Source of the DNA: a virus
IMG/VR virus record: IMGVR_UViG_3300008107_001076
Coordinates: 1-31,877 of that record
Strand: one strand, 5' to 3'
Length of the DNA: 31,877 nucleotides
In this document: positions 1 to 7,885 of the stretch, piece by piece
How positions within the stretch are numbered: the stretch's first letter is position 1
Layout of the letters: each line of letters begins with the position of its first letter
Program-made: the position numbers and the translations under genes
Notes under the pieces: model-generated
What the model saw: only the letters and a program-made list of their open reading frames with translations
What the model was told of the DNA's origin: nothing
Database searches by the model: none

Positions 1-1
1 G

Positions 2-1369
2 GCCGCGATCTTCGTCAGCAAGAAAAACGGGAAGTCGTCCCTCATGGCGGCCCTTGTCCTCTACCACCTCCTGGCCGACGGCGAGCCCGGGGCCGCGGTC
101 TTCGGGGCGGCCGTGGACCGGATCCAGGCCGGCGTCATCTACCGTTCCGTCGCCGCGAGCGTCCGGGCGAATCCCGAGCTCGCCCGGGCCCTCGAGGTGA
201 TCGACTCCCGCTCGACGATCGTCCACAAGCCGACTGCCTCCCGGTACACCTGCCTCGCCGCCGACTCGTGGCGGGCTGAAGGCATCGACGCCTCGGCCGT
301 CGTGGTCGACGAGCTGCACGCCCACCGGAAGCCGGATCTCGTCCAGGCCTTGACCTACGCGGGAGCTGCTCGAGCCCAGCCGCTCGTCGTGGCGATCTCG
401 ACGGCCGGCGAGTCGCGGAACGGGATCGGCTACCAGTGGTACCAGGACGCCCGGCTGGTCGAGGCGAGCCCCGAGGCGAACCCGACATTCTTCGGCAAGA
501 TCTATGAGGCGAAGGAGGACGACGCCCGGGGCGTCGAATCGCCCGAGGTCTGGCGCGACGCGAACCCGTCCCTCGGCGTGACGATCTCCGAGAAGGACTT
601 CGCGAACGACTACGCCGATAGTCTCACGAGCGGGACGAAGCGAACGTCGTTCCTCCGATACCGGCTCGGGATCTGGGCCCAGGCCGACGCCCGCTGGTTC
701 CACGGCGACGACTGGGCAAAGTGTGGCCGCGAGCCGCTGGAGCCGCTGGCCGGCCGGCCCTGCTGGGTCGGGGTGGACCTCGCGAGCAACCTCGACATGA
801 CGAGCGCGGCCTTCGTGTTCAAAGAGGCGGACGGCTCCTACTCGGTCGAGTGGAAATACTGGGTCCCGTCGGAGACCGTCGGCGACCGGGTCCGCGAGGG
901 CATCCCCTACGACACCTGGATCCGCGAAGGCTGGGTGACGGTCACGGACGGCCACCGGCTCGACCATGAGGCGGTCGCCCGCGACATCGTCGCGTACGGG
1001 GAGTCGCACGAGATCCGCGGCGTCGGGGTCGATCCCTGGCAGGCCGGGGCCCTGGAGACACTCCTCCAGCGGGAAGGGATCGAGGTGAAGTCGGTCGCCC
1101 AGCGGACGGCCTACCTGAACGCGCCCTGCAAACTGCTCGAGGCCCTGGTCGTCGAGGGCCGGCTCCGGCACGGAGGAAACCCGGTCGCGGCATTCAACGC
1201 CAACAACGTGTGTGTCTACACGGACCCGACGGGCATGATCAAACCCGACAAGGCGAAGAGCAGCGAGAAGATCGACGGCATCGCGGCGCTCGTGAACGCC
1301 CTCGCCCTGGCCTCGACCGACGACGCCGAAACCGGCAGCGCGGACGACTGGAAGATCCACGTTCTCTGA
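2..1369 (+). CDS. terL: Terminase large subunit (5' partial)
   Basis: ATP-driven DNA packaging motor and nuclease that fills the prohead through the portal. The frame is open from base 2, so the N-terminus lies outside the window. A Walker A of the Terminase_1 type (SKKNGKS, bases 17-37) is followed by a Walker B-like VVVDELH at about 299-320. The C-terminal RNase H-like nuclease shows GVDLASN near 770, with further acidic positions in GVGVDPWQ near 1018-1041 and a final IDGIAALVNAL segment. It is followed by the portal gene, the normal HK97-type order. The first ATG in frame (44) lies after the Walker A lysine, so it cannot be the true start. The family call is secure; whether packaging is cos or pac cannot be told. 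Confidence 0.95.
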   Translation, partial: AAIFVSKKNGKSSLMAALVLYHLLADGEPGAAVFGAAVDRIQAGVIYRSVAASVRANPELARALEVIDSRSTIVHKPTASRYTCLAADSWRAEGIDASAVVVDELHAHRKPDLVQALTYAGAARAQPLVVAISTAGESRNGIGYQWYQDARLVEASPEANPTFFGKIYEAKEDDARGVESPEVWRDANPSLGVTISEKDFANDYADSLTSGTKRTSFLRYRLGIWAQADARWFHGDDWAKCGREPLEPLAGRPCWVGVDLASNLDMTSAAFVFKEADGSYSVEWKYWVPSETVGDRVREGIPYDTWIREGWVTVTDGHRLDHEAVARDIVAYGESHEIRGVGVDPWQAGALETLLQREGIEVKSVAQRTAYLNAPCKLLEALVVEGRLRHGGNPVAAFNANNVCVYTDPTGMIKPDKAKSSEKIDGIAALVNALALASTDDAETGSADDWKIHVL

Positions 1370-1379
1370 AACTTTACCG
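1368..1379 (+). promoter_or_regulatory. GAAACTTTACCG motif upstream of portal
   Basis: The 12-mer starts at the terminase stop codon and lies about 67 bp before the portal start, in a 77-bp gap. The same GAAACTTT core precedes the capsid, tail-tube and second fibre-module genes. It resembles a -35 element of ECF sigma promoters (GGAACTT-like). The following bases also resemble those after the capsid-gene copy (a TGCGGG stretch and then CTGACA or CTGGCA). Promoter function is inference. Confidence 0.45.
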
Positions 1380-1446
1380 GGTGGATTGCGGGGGCTGACA
1401 CTGGCGGCAGGCAGGGCGTGGAGCGCTGCCGCTCGAGGGTCCGCTG

Positions 1447-2793
1447 ATGCCCCGCAAGCCTGCCGCCGCCCCGCGCCGAAAGAGTGCCGCGCGGCCGATC
1501 CGCGGGACGCTTGTCAACCTGCGGAACAGCCTGGCCGACATCAGCCTGAGCCTGTCGCCGCGCGACATCGGCCCCGAGACCGCGATCCGTGTCTCGTCGA
1601 TCCTCGGGGTCGTGCGCTGGATCTCGCAGGCCGTGGCGGTGATGCCCCTCCAGATCATGCGGACGCTCCCCGACGGACGCAAGGAAGACGCGGCGATCCC
1701 CTGCTCCTACACGCTGCGGAAGCGGCCGAACCCGTGGCAGTCGGCCTATGACTTCTGGCAGCTCGTCGCCTACTGGACGGCCCTCCACGGAAACGCCTAC
1801 TGCCGCGTCCTGCCCGGGCCGCGCGGCTTCTGTTCCGAGCTGCGGCCGATGCACCCGAGCCGGGTCAAGGTCGACCGGCTCTCCGACTACTCGCTCGCCT
1901 ACAAGTTCTGGAACGACCGCGGCACCTGGGAACCGGTGCCAGCCTCGGAGGTGATGCACTGGCGATGGCTCTCGAATAACGGGACTATCGGCATGGCGCC
2001 GGCGGAACTGTGCGGGACGTCGATCGCCCTCGCCCGCCAGCTCGACACCGCGGCGACGGCCTTCTGGCAAAACTCCGCGCGTCCCGACGTCGTCCTGGAA
2101 ACCCAAGAGAAGATCCCCGACGAGGCGATCGCGGCCCTCCGCGAACAGATCCGGACGCTCTACGGCGGCGCCGCCAACCGCGGCAGCGCGGCCGTTCTCC
2201 CGCGAAAGACGAAGCTCGTCCCGATCGAGAGTAACTCGATGGAGGCGAACCAGTTCCAGGAGCTGCGGGACGCGATCCTCCCCGACGTCTGCCGCTGCTG
2301 GGGCGTTCCCTCGACGCTCCTCGGGGATGCCCGGATGGCGAAATATTCGACCGTCGAGCAGGAGCACCTCTCCGCGCAGGTCTGGTGCCTGCTGCCCTGG
2401 CAGAAGCGTATGGAGGGCCCTGTCGATATGCTCCTCCAACCGGTCTACGGCGAGGACGTTTACGCGAAGCTCGACAACCGCGGGCTTCTCCGCGGCGACA
2501 CCGCGGCCCGGTCGTCGCTCTACCAGACGCTCTGGAACATGGGGGCGATCACGCCGAACGAGATCCGCGACCGCGAGGATCTGCCGCTCCTCGAGGACCC
2601 GGCCGCGAACGAGACGTTCGTCCAGCTCGGGTTCTCGACGCTGGCCGCGGCCGCCGCCCAGGCCGGGGCCGCCGGGGGCGATCCGCCGGCGAGCGATCCG
2701 CCCGACGACACGCCGGCCGACGCGCCGCCGGATGACGAGACCCCGCCGGCCGACGAGCCGGCCCCCGGAGGGACGACCGATGTCGCAGCCTGA
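1447..2793 (+). CDS. Portal protein (HK97 family)
   Basis: Forms the dodecameric ring at the head vertex through which DNA enters and to which the neck attaches. The 448-residue length fits the HK97-type portal family. The N-terminal third has the typical wing/clip pattern (RVSSILGVVRWISQAVAVMPL, then a YDFWQLVAYWTALHGNAY helix). The middle has TKLVPIESNSMEANQFQELR and RCWGVPSTLLGD, the classical family signature. The last 50 residues are a disordered Pro/Asp/Glu-rich tail. The ATG at 1447 follows a GAGGG element. Its end overlaps the next gene by 14 bp, suggesting translational coupling to the protease. Confidence 0.95.
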   Translation: MPRKPAAAPRRKSAARPIRGTLVNLRNSLADISLSLSPRDIGPETAIRVSSILGVVRWISQAVAVMPLQIMRTLPDGRKEDAAIPCSYTLRKRPNPWQSAYDFWQLVAYWTALHGNAYCRVLPGPRGFCSELRPMHPSRVKVDRLSDYSLAYKFWNDRGTWEPVPASEVMHWRWLSNNGTIGMAPAELCGTSIALARQLDTAATAFWQNSARPDVVLETQEKIPDEAIAALREQIRTLYGGAANRGSAAVLPRKTKLVPIESNSMEANQFQELRDAILPDVCRCWGVPSTLLGDARMAKYSTVEQEHLSAQVWCLLPWQKRMEGPVDMLLQPVYGEDVYAKLDNRGLLRGDTAARSSLYQTLWNMGAITPNEIRDREDLPLLEDPAANETFVQLGFSTLAAAAAQAGAAGGDPPASDPPDDTPADAPPDDETPPADEPAPGGTTDVAA

Positions 2794-3757
2794 ACGCCGC
2801 TACCTGCTGACCGCCGACCATCCCGACGCGATCGCCGTCGAGCGGCGCGACGATCAGCCGCCGCAGCTCGTCGGGATCTCGCCCCCGTGGGAGAGCCTGT
2901 CCGTCGACCTGGGCGGCTTCCGGGAGAAGTTCTCCGCGACCGCGTTCGACGGCCTGATCGACCGCAAGCCGACGGATCCGCGAGGCAAGATCGACGTCCC
3001 GTTCCTGTTCAATCACGACCCGAACCTGATCACCGGCCGGACGTCGAATGGCCGGCTCGACCTGACGAAGGAAGCCCGCGGCCTCGGCTACCGGCACACT
3101 CCGCTGCTCACGAGCAGCGGCAAGGACCTCGTGATGATGGTCGAGGATCGGACGATCACCGGCAGCTCGTTCGCGTTCACGGTGGCCGACGGCGGCGAGA
3201 CCTGGACGGAGGATGAGCGCGGGAACGTGATCCGCACCGTGACGAAGGCGGGCGGCCTCTATGACATTTCCGCGGTGACGAGCCCGGCCTACCCGGCGTC
3301 GTCGGTCGCCCCTCGGTCCCTCGACCTCTGGCGATCCGCCCGCGCCGCCGCGGCCGCCCCCGGCTCCGCTCAGGGCCTGCTGATCTCGATCGACTTCGAC
3401 CAGACGTTCACGGCCGCCCCCGGCCTCTGGCGGAGTTTCATGACCGAGGCCCTCGCCCGCGGAAACCGCGTCTGCTGTGTGACCCGTCGCGAGGACACGG
3501 AGAAGAACCGCGAGGAGCTGCGGCTCGCGTTCGGGGAGCATTTTGGCGACTTGGCCGGCGTCGTGCTCGCCGGGCCGGACCGACGAAAGCGGTCGGCCGC
3601 AGCCGACGCCGGCCTCTCGCCCGACATCTGGATCGACGACAAGCCCGAGACCGTGCCGGAGCCCGAGGAGACCCGCGGCGTCCGCGTGTCGAGCCTCGCC
3701 GGTGCTCGGGCCGCAGCGGCCGCCGCCGTCGCGAGGATGCGGATTCATGCCGGCTAA
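2780..3757 (+). CDS. Prohead protease fused to a C-terminal HAD-like domain
   Basis: Residues 1-195 look like an HK97-type prohead maturation protease, which trims capsid delta domains and then itself. FNHDPN supplies the candidate catalytic His79 and TITGSSFAF the Ser at 129/130, followed by ISAVTSPAYPAS. Residues 198-325 form an extra domain with HAD-superfamily motifs: IDFDQT (Asp205, Asp207) as motif I, CVTRRED (Thr235) as motif II, a Lys270 region, and IWIDDKPE (Asp286, Asp287) as motif IV. The family normally ends after the protease. The ATG at 2780 overlaps the portal end, and upstream in-frame codons are portal shadow. The 3' end overlaps the zinc-ribbon gene. Activity of the HAD part is inference. 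Confidence 0.88.
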   Translation: MSQPERRYLLTADHPDAIAVERRDDQPPQLVGISPPWESLSVDLGGFREKFSATAFDGLIDRKPTDPRGKIDVPFLFNHDPNLITGRTSNGRLDLTKEARGLGYRHTPLLTSSGKDLVMMVEDRTITGSSFAFTVADGGETWTEDERGNVIRTVTKAGGLYDISAVTSPAYPASSVAPRSLDLWRSARAAAAAPGSAQGLLISIDFDQTFTAAPGLWRSFMTEALARGNRVCCVTRREDTEKNREELRLAFGEHFGDLAGVVLAGPDRRKRSAAADAGLSPDIWIDDKPETVPEPEETRGVRVSSLAGARAAAAAAVARMRIHAG

Positions 3758-3902
3758 GTGCCCACGCTGCGGCGGTCGGGCCCGCGTCGATTCGTCGAAG
3801 CGGGCCGGGGACCGCCAGGTCCAGTACGTCGAGTGCCAGTCCTGCCGCGCCCGGTGCCGGCAGGTCGTCCCCGCGGATTCAATCTGGAGGCGCAGCCGAT
3901 GA
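3747..3902 (+). CDS. Small zinc-ribbon protein
   Basis: A 51-residue protein whose only recognisable content is a zinc ribbon: CPRCGG near the start and CQSCRARC about 25 residues later, with basic residues between. Such two-knuckle proteins in phages (Com-like or Ogr-like) bind RNA or DNA; which role applies here cannot be told. The ATG lies inside the last codons of the protease gene, and the stop overlaps the next start (ATGA), so it is translated within the head operon. Function is unproven. Confidence 0.7.
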   Translation: MPAKCPRCGGRARVDSSKRAGDRQVQYVECQSCRARCRQVVPADSIWRRSR

Positions 3903-4270
3903 CCGACACCAACGCCCCCGCCGCCGCGGCGGCCCCGTTCGACACCCTCGCGGCCCAGCTCGCCGCGTTCATGGCCGCGGCGAAGTCGTCGGCCGCCGGC
4001 GGCCTGACCTGGCAGGAGTTCGGCGAGCTGCTCGTCTCGCTCCTGCGGCTGTGCGTGACCACGCTCGACACGGTCGAGGGCCTGTCGGGCGAGGAGAAGC
4101 GGGCGGTCGTCCTGGCCGCGGCCGCGAACCTGTTCGACCTCGTGGCCGACAAGGCGATCCCCACGGCCGTCTGGCCGCTCTGGATCCTCGTCCGCCCGGC
4201 CGTCCGGTCGCTCGTCCTGGCGATCGCCGCCGGGGCGATGGAGCAGATCTTGAAACTCGTGAGGTCGTGA
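3899..4270 (+). CDS. Hypothetical protein with hydrophobic C-terminal half
   Basis: A 123-residue protein with an Ala/Pro-rich N-terminus, a middle helix (LTWQEFGELLVSLLRL), an SGEEKRAVVLAAAANLFDLV helix, and a hydrophobic last third (PLWILVRPAVRSLVLAIAAGAM). It could be membrane-associated or a helical structural protein. I do not recognise the family. ATG at 3899 overlaps the previous stop by 4 bp, and its own stop overlaps the next ATG, so it is tightly coupled in the cassette between protease and capsid. The longer open frame from 3758 is shadow of the zinc-ribbon gene. Confidence 0.75.
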   Translation: MTDTNAPAAAAAPFDTLAAQLAAFMAAAKSSAAGGLTWQEFGELLVSLLRLCVTTLDTVEGLSGEEKRAVVLAAAANLFDLVADKAIPTAVWPLWILVRPAVRSLVLAIAAGAMEQILKLVRS

Positions 4271-4833
4271 TGATCACCGCGCTCCTGCTCGCCGCCGCCG
4301 CTCTGCTGTTCGCGAACCCCGAACACCTGAAGGCGATCCGCGAGGCCGTCCGGAAGAAGGCCGCCGCGGCAACGCTCCAGCCGCGGTACATGCTGGCCGT
4401 CGGCCTGGTGATCGGCGCCGCGATGGTCTGGTTCTCGGCTGGCCGCGACGAGGCGGCGCCGCCGCCCCCGGCCCCGGCCCCGGCGGGGCTGCACCTGCGC
4501 GGCCTGTTCCGCGGGCCAACGGCGTCGGAGGACGCGGCGACGATCGGGGCCCTCTGCTCCGAGCTGGCCGACGAGATCGAATGGGACGGCCGGCAGGCCG
4601 AGCCGTTCCTGAAGAGCGGCGTCGCGTTTGACGACCTGCGGCAGCGGGCCCGCGAGCTGCGATGCCGGGGCGTGTCGATCGGCGCCCGCCAGCCGGCGGC
4701 CCGGGACGCGATCCGCGTCTACCTCGAGGAGCAGGTCGGGACCGCCGGCGGCCCGGTGACACCGGAGCAGCGGGCGAAGTGGGTCGCCGCCCTCCGCGAC
4801 ATCGGCCGGGAGGCGACCGATGCGGCCCGATAG
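4270..4833 (+). CDS. Predicted membrane protein with two hydrophobic segments
   Basis: 187 residues. An N-terminal hydrophobic stretch (MITALLLAAAALLF) is followed by a Lys/Arg-rich helix and a second hydrophobic segment (MLAVGLVIGAAMVWF) at about residues 39-55. A Pro/Ala linker leads to a soluble domain of about 115 residues with Glu/Arg-rich helices. Topology looks like a small anchored protein with an exposed C-terminal domain. The family is not recognised. It overlaps both neighbours by 1-14 bp. A hairpin-type holin or a spanin-like role is possible given the peptidase that follows, but nothing in the sequence proves it. Confidence 0.72.
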   Translation: MITALLLAAAALLFANPEHLKAIREAVRKKAAAATLQPRYMLAVGLVIGAAMVWFSAGRDEAAPPPPAPAPAGLHLRGLFRGPTASEDAATIGALCSELADEIEWDGRQAEPFLKSGVAFDDLRQRARELRCRGVSIGARQPAARDAIRVYLEEQVGTAGGPVTPEQRAKWVAALRDIGREATDAAR

Positions 4834-5911
4834 GCTTCGGCTCCTCGCCGTCTCCCTGCTTCTCGGTCTGGCCTTCGCGGCGGTCGTCGCGAGCCTGACG
4901 GGCGGCCCCCGGCCGGCCGGCTGGATCGACGAAGGCGACGGCCGGTTCGGCTGGCGGCCGGACCCCGCCGGCGTCCGCGAGTTCCTCGCGGAGCTGCCGG
5001 AGCCGACGTTCGCCCGGGCCGGGGCCGAGACGGTGGCGAAGGCCCAGGGGAAGGACACGTTCCTCTACCGTTCGGCCTACAAGGCCCACCAGGCCCTCTA
5101 CGGCCGGCCGTGGATCGTCGAGCGGCAGGGCATCGGCGACTGTGTTTCGTGGGGCTGGGCCCACGGGATCTACGTCGCCCAGTGTGTCGACTGGGAGACC
5201 GGCCGACTCGCGAACCCGCCACCGTTCCCGTCCACCGAGGCGATCTACGGCGGCTCGCGTGTCGAGGCCCGGGGTAAGTCGGGCGATGGCGCCGCCCCCG
5301 TCGGCGGCTGGAGCGATGGCTCCTACGGCGCGGCTGCGGCCCGCTGGGTCCGCGACTGGGGCGTCGTCTACCGCGAGCCGATCGGCGACCTCGACCTCCG
5401 GGCCTACTCCGCCGACCGGGCGAAGCAGTGGGGCGCCTACGGCTGCGGCGGCAAGGGTGACGGCGGCCGGCTGGACGGCGTCGCGAAACGGCACCCGGCG
5501 ACCCATATCGCCCTCGTCACGACCTGGGACGAGGCGGCCGCCGCGATCGAGGCCGGCTTTCCGGTGCCGGTCGCCTCGATGCAGGGCTTCGCGAACACCC
5601 GCAACGCCCACGGCTACGCCGCGGCCTCCGGCCAGTGGGCGCACGAGATGTGCTTCGTGGCCGTCCGCTACCAGCGGAACGGCTCGCCGTCCGACGCCCT
5701 GCTCTGCCTGAATTCCTGGGGGCCGAATTGGATCACCGGCCCGAAGTGGCCCGCCGACATGCCCGACGGCTCGTTCTGGGTCGAGCGGCGCGTCGTGGAG
5801 CGGATGCTCGCCCAGGAGGACTCGTTCGCGGTCGGGTCAATCGCCGGCTTCGGCTGGCGCGATCTGCACCACGGGAACTGGATGACACCCGCGCCGGAGG
5901 CTCGCCGATGA
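4820..5911 (+). CDS. Papain-like (C1-type) cysteine peptidase with N-terminal signal/anchor
   Basis: 363 residues. A hydrophobic segment at about 6-26 (LRLLAVSLLLGLAFAAVVAS) suggests export or membrane anchoring. The catalytic domain carries the C1 peptidase signature in order: QGIGDCVSWG (candidate nucleophile Cys108), WAHEM (His275) and LNSWGPNW (Asn298). NSWG is the classical papain-family asparagine motif. This is unlike CHAP or NlpC/P60 endolysin domains, which share the fold but not that motif. The ATG at 4820 overlaps the upstream gene by 14 bp. It sits between prohead protease and major capsid genes, where no peptidase is expected. It could cleave head proteins, or act outside the cytoplasm in lysis or entry. 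The signal-like N-terminus favours the latter. Confidence 0.85.
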   Translation: MRPDRLRLLAVSLLLGLAFAAVVASLTGGPRPAGWIDEGDGRFGWRPDPAGVREFLAELPEPTFARAGAETVAKAQGKDTFLYRSAYKAHQALYGRPWIVERQGIGDCVSWGWAHGIYVAQCVDWETGRLANPPPFPSTEAIYGGSRVEARGKSGDGAAPVGGWSDGSYGAAAARWVRDWGVVYREPIGDLDLRAYSADRAKQWGAYGCGGKGDGGRLDGVAKRHPATHIALVTTWDEAAAAIEAGFPVPVASMQGFANTRNAHGYAAASGQWAHEMCFVAVRYQRNGSPSDALLCLNSWGPNWITGPKWPADMPDGSFWVERRVVERMLAQEDSFAVGSIAGFGWRDLHHGNWMTPAPEARR

Positions 5912-6186
5912 CGGTCACCCTAAACAAGCGGCACGCGATCTACGCGGCGGCCGCGGTTCTGTTTCTGTTCTGGTGGAGCGGCTCGTCTCGACCGCCGCTG
6001 CCAAGCCCGTTCGCGCCCGAGCCCGACCGGCCGGTCCTCCGGGCGCTCGCGCGGCTCGCGAAAAATTTCCTCTGGGTGGCCCTGCTCGCCGAAGGCCCGC
6101 CGGCCTCCGCGGCCGAGTACCAGACCGTCCGGGCCCGCGTCGGGGACGACGGGCACCAGGTCCTCGAGCATGGCAGGGGGTGGTAG
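5908..6186 (+). CDS. Small single-span membrane protein
   Basis: 92 residues. A short basic N-terminus precedes one strong hydrophobic helix (IYAAAAVLFLFWW, residues 10-22), then Pro-rich and amphipathic segments (LARLAKNFLWVALLAEG). ATG at 5908 overlaps the peptidase stop (ATGA). The layout (short N-terminus, one helix, longer outside tail) is compatible with a holin, a spanin or a structural anchor, but there is no family match I recognise. It is part of the 3899-6498 cassette. Confidence 0.68.
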   Translation: MTVTLNKRHAIYAAAAVLFLFWWSGSSRPPLPSPFAPEPDRPVLRALARLAKNFLWVALLAEGPPASAAEYQTVRARVGDDGHQVLEHGRGW

Positions 6187-6498
6187 ATGCTTTCTGGAAT
6201 CTGGAAAGCGTTCCTCGCGTGGCTCGTCTGGCTCTCGGCCGACCCGGCCGCGATCGACGCGGAGGCCCCGAAGGCGGCCGCCGCGGTGGCCGCGGCCCGG
6301 GCGAGCCTCGCGGTGGACGCCGCGCCGCCGGCGCCCCCGGCTCCGCCGCCGGCCCCCGGCCCGACGCCGACCGGGTGCCGGTGCGGCTGCGTGAACGGCA
6401 AGATCAAGCCCGACGGCCGGATCGAGATCCCCTGCGAATGCTCGACGAGCTGCACCTGCAAGGCGTCGCGATGCGGCGGCGCCAACTGCCCCCGCTGA
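6187..6498 (+). CDS. Small Cys-rich protein with amphipathic N-terminus
   Basis: 103 residues starting directly after the previous stop (TAG at 6184-6186, then ATG). The first 18 residues are hydrophobic (LSGIWKAFLAWLVWLS). The middle is Ala/Pro-rich, and the last 40 residues hold a dense Cys cluster (CRCGC, then CECSTSCTC and a final C before CPR). The Cys pattern suggests disulfides outside the cytoplasm or a metal cluster. Not recognised. It is the last gene of the cassette, and a hairpin and the capsid-gene promoter candidate follow it. Confidence 0.65.
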   Translation: MLSGIWKAFLAWLVWLSADPAAIDAEAPKAAAAVAAARASLAVDAAPPAPPAPPPAPGPTPTGCRCGCVNGKIKPDGRIEIPCECSTSCTCKASRCGGANCPR

Positions 6499-6501
6499 AT
6501 T

Positions 6502-6518
6502 CGTCCTACCGTAGGACG
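6502..6518 (+). terminator. Short inverted repeat before the capsid gene
   Basis: A perfect 7-bp stem (CGTCCTA / TAGGACG) with a 3-nt loop lies between the Cys-rich gene stop and the GAAACTTT motif. No U-run follows, so it may be a weak terminator, an RNA-processing hairpin or a binding site. Confidence 0.3.
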
Positions 6519-6521
6519 GCC

Positions 6522-6533
6522 GAAACTTTTCCG
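6522..6533 (+). promoter_or_regulatory. GAAACTTTTCCG motif upstream of capsid gene
   Basis: Second copy of the shared 12-mer, about 66 bp before the capsid ATG, in a 101-bp intergenic gap. It is followed by CCGGGGGTGGTGCGGGCTGGCA, whose central part is similar to that after the portal-gene copy. A strong late promoter ahead of the most abundant virion protein would make sense; this is inference. Confidence 0.5.
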
Positions 6534-6599
6534 GGGGTGGTGCGGGCTGGCATTCTCGCGAGCGTCGGCCCGAACACCACGCACGCAAGGACGCGAACC

Positions 6600-7805
6600 A
6601 TGCCCAGCCCCAAGCTCGCTCGACTCCAGGACGAAACCGTCGCCATCGAGAACGAGATCAACGATCTCCGTTCCGTGACCCCGGCCGACGATGCCGACAA
6701 GAAGCGGATCGAGGAGCGGCTCGCCGCCCTGTCGAACCGGGCCGGCGAGATCGCAGCCGAGGCGAAGGGCGAGCGGGCCCTCGACGACAAGCTCGCCGCG
6801 CTGCGGGCCGTCAGGACCAGCGACTCCGAGCCGAAGAAGCCGGAGATCACGGACCAGGAGACGGACAGGGTCGACATCCGCGCCGGCGTCCGGGCCTTCC
6901 GGTCCGTGAAGATCGCCGCGGCGGTCGGCTCCTACCTCTGCGGCCTGTCCGGGTTCTCGAAGCGGGCGATGGGCGAAACCGTCGACGGCTACGGCGACGA
7001 TTTCGTCGTGACCGAGCTGTACAACGCGATCGTCAACCGGCTCCAGTACCAGTCGGTCGGCCTCCAGCTCGCGAGCATCTTCCGGCCGCAGGGCCAGAAG
7101 CTGTCGATCCCGAAGTCGGGCGACGTCACGTTCGGCTTTGCTGCCGAGAACGTGGCGTTCACCGATCAGGATGTCGCGTCGAGCGGCGCCGAGCTGACGC
7201 TCTACGAAGGCGGGGCGTCGGTGCCCGTCTCGCGGGCCCTGCTCGAAGACTCCCCGGTCGACGTCGCCGGCCTGCTCGTGGATCGGTTCTCGCACGGCCT
7301 CGCCCGCTGGATCGACTCGGTCTGGCTGGGCGGGAACACCGCGAACCCCGCGATCACCGGCCTCGCGGCCTCGGTCGTGGCTGGGAACACGATCACGGTG
7401 GGCGCCTCGGCCTCCACCACGGCCGCCAATCTGGCCGACGTCGTCGGCAAGGTCGACGAGTCGATCATGGGAAATGGTGCCTGGGTGGTCTCGAAGGCCG
7501 GCTGGGTGGACCTCATGAAGCTCTGGGCGTCGCAGCAGACGACGATGGTCGTCGGCGGCGGCCGGATCGTTCCCACCATCATGGGTGCCCCGGTGTACCT
7601 CGTGAAGGGTCTCCCGGCGTCGACGCTCGCCCTGTTCGGCGATTTCTCGATGGCGACTGCGGTCGGCATCAAGGACACCGGGCTGGAGATCAACGTCGCC
7701 CGCGAGCTGCTCGTCCGCAGCCGGCAAGTTCTCTACGTCGCCTCGACTCGGGTCGGTGTGAGCAACCACGGCCCCGAGTTCGTCGGCCGGCTGGCGAAGG
7801 CTTGA
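6600..7805 (+). CDS. Major capsid protein (HK97 fold)
   Basis: 401 residues that assemble the icosahedral shell. Residues 1-85 form a charged helical delta (scaffold) domain (LQDETVAIENEINDLRS, IEERLAALSNRAGEIA), expected to be removed by the protease. The main domain includes VVTELYNAIVNRLQYQSVGLQ, KLSIPKSGDVTFGFAAE, and the C-terminal GLEINVARELLVRSRQV and RVGVSNHGPEFV typical of the Phage_capsid family. The ATG at 6600 is preceded by AAGGA; the frame upstream is shadow. A large - strand open frame over this gene is an artefact of high G+C. Confidence 0.95.
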   Translation: MPSPKLARLQDETVAIENEINDLRSVTPADDADKKRIEERLAALSNRAGEIAAEAKGERALDDKLAALRAVRTSDSEPKKPEITDQETDRVDIRAGVRAFRSVKIAAAVGSYLCGLSGFSKRAMGETVDGYGDDFVVTELYNAIVNRLQYQSVGLQLASIFRPQGQKLSIPKSGDVTFGFAAENVAFTDQDVASSGAELTLYEGGASVPVSRALLEDSPVDVAGLLVDRFSHGLARWIDSVWLGGNTANPAITGLAASVVAGNTITVGASASTTAANLADVVGKVDESIMGNGAWVVSKAGWVDLMKLWASQQTTMVVGGGRIVPTIMGAPVYLVKGLPASTLALFGDFSMATAVGIKDTGLEINVARELLVRSRQVLYVASTRVGVSNHGPEFVGRLAKA

Positions 7806-7829
7806 ACCTGACCGCGTGAGTGCAAACCA

Positions 7830-7865
7830 GGCCCGGGGGCCGGCAGGGATGCCAGCCCCCGGGCC
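7830..7865 (+). terminator. Strong hairpin after capsid gene
   Basis: Eleven perfect base pairs (GGCCCGGGGGC / GCCCCCGGGCC) enclose a further GGCA/TGCC stem, 25 bp after the capsid stop. No U-run follows, so termination may be partial. A leaky terminator or RNA-stabilising hairpin here would keep capsid mRNA in excess over the head-tail genes. The structure is seen; the function is inferred. Confidence 0.6.
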
Positions 7866-7885
7866 GCCCCGTATCCGGAGGCCCC

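Noticed and set aside
2549-3748. A 399-codon open frame on the - strand over the protease gene
   Set aside because: Antisense shadow of the protease-HAD gene; composition is typical of a mirrored frame.
5940-7769. A 609-codon open frame on the - strand over the capsid gene
   Set aside because: It lies antisense to the capsid gene in the phase that GC-rich coding DNA leaves open. The translation is Arg/Gly/Asp-rich and matches no fold, and the + strand gene is certain.
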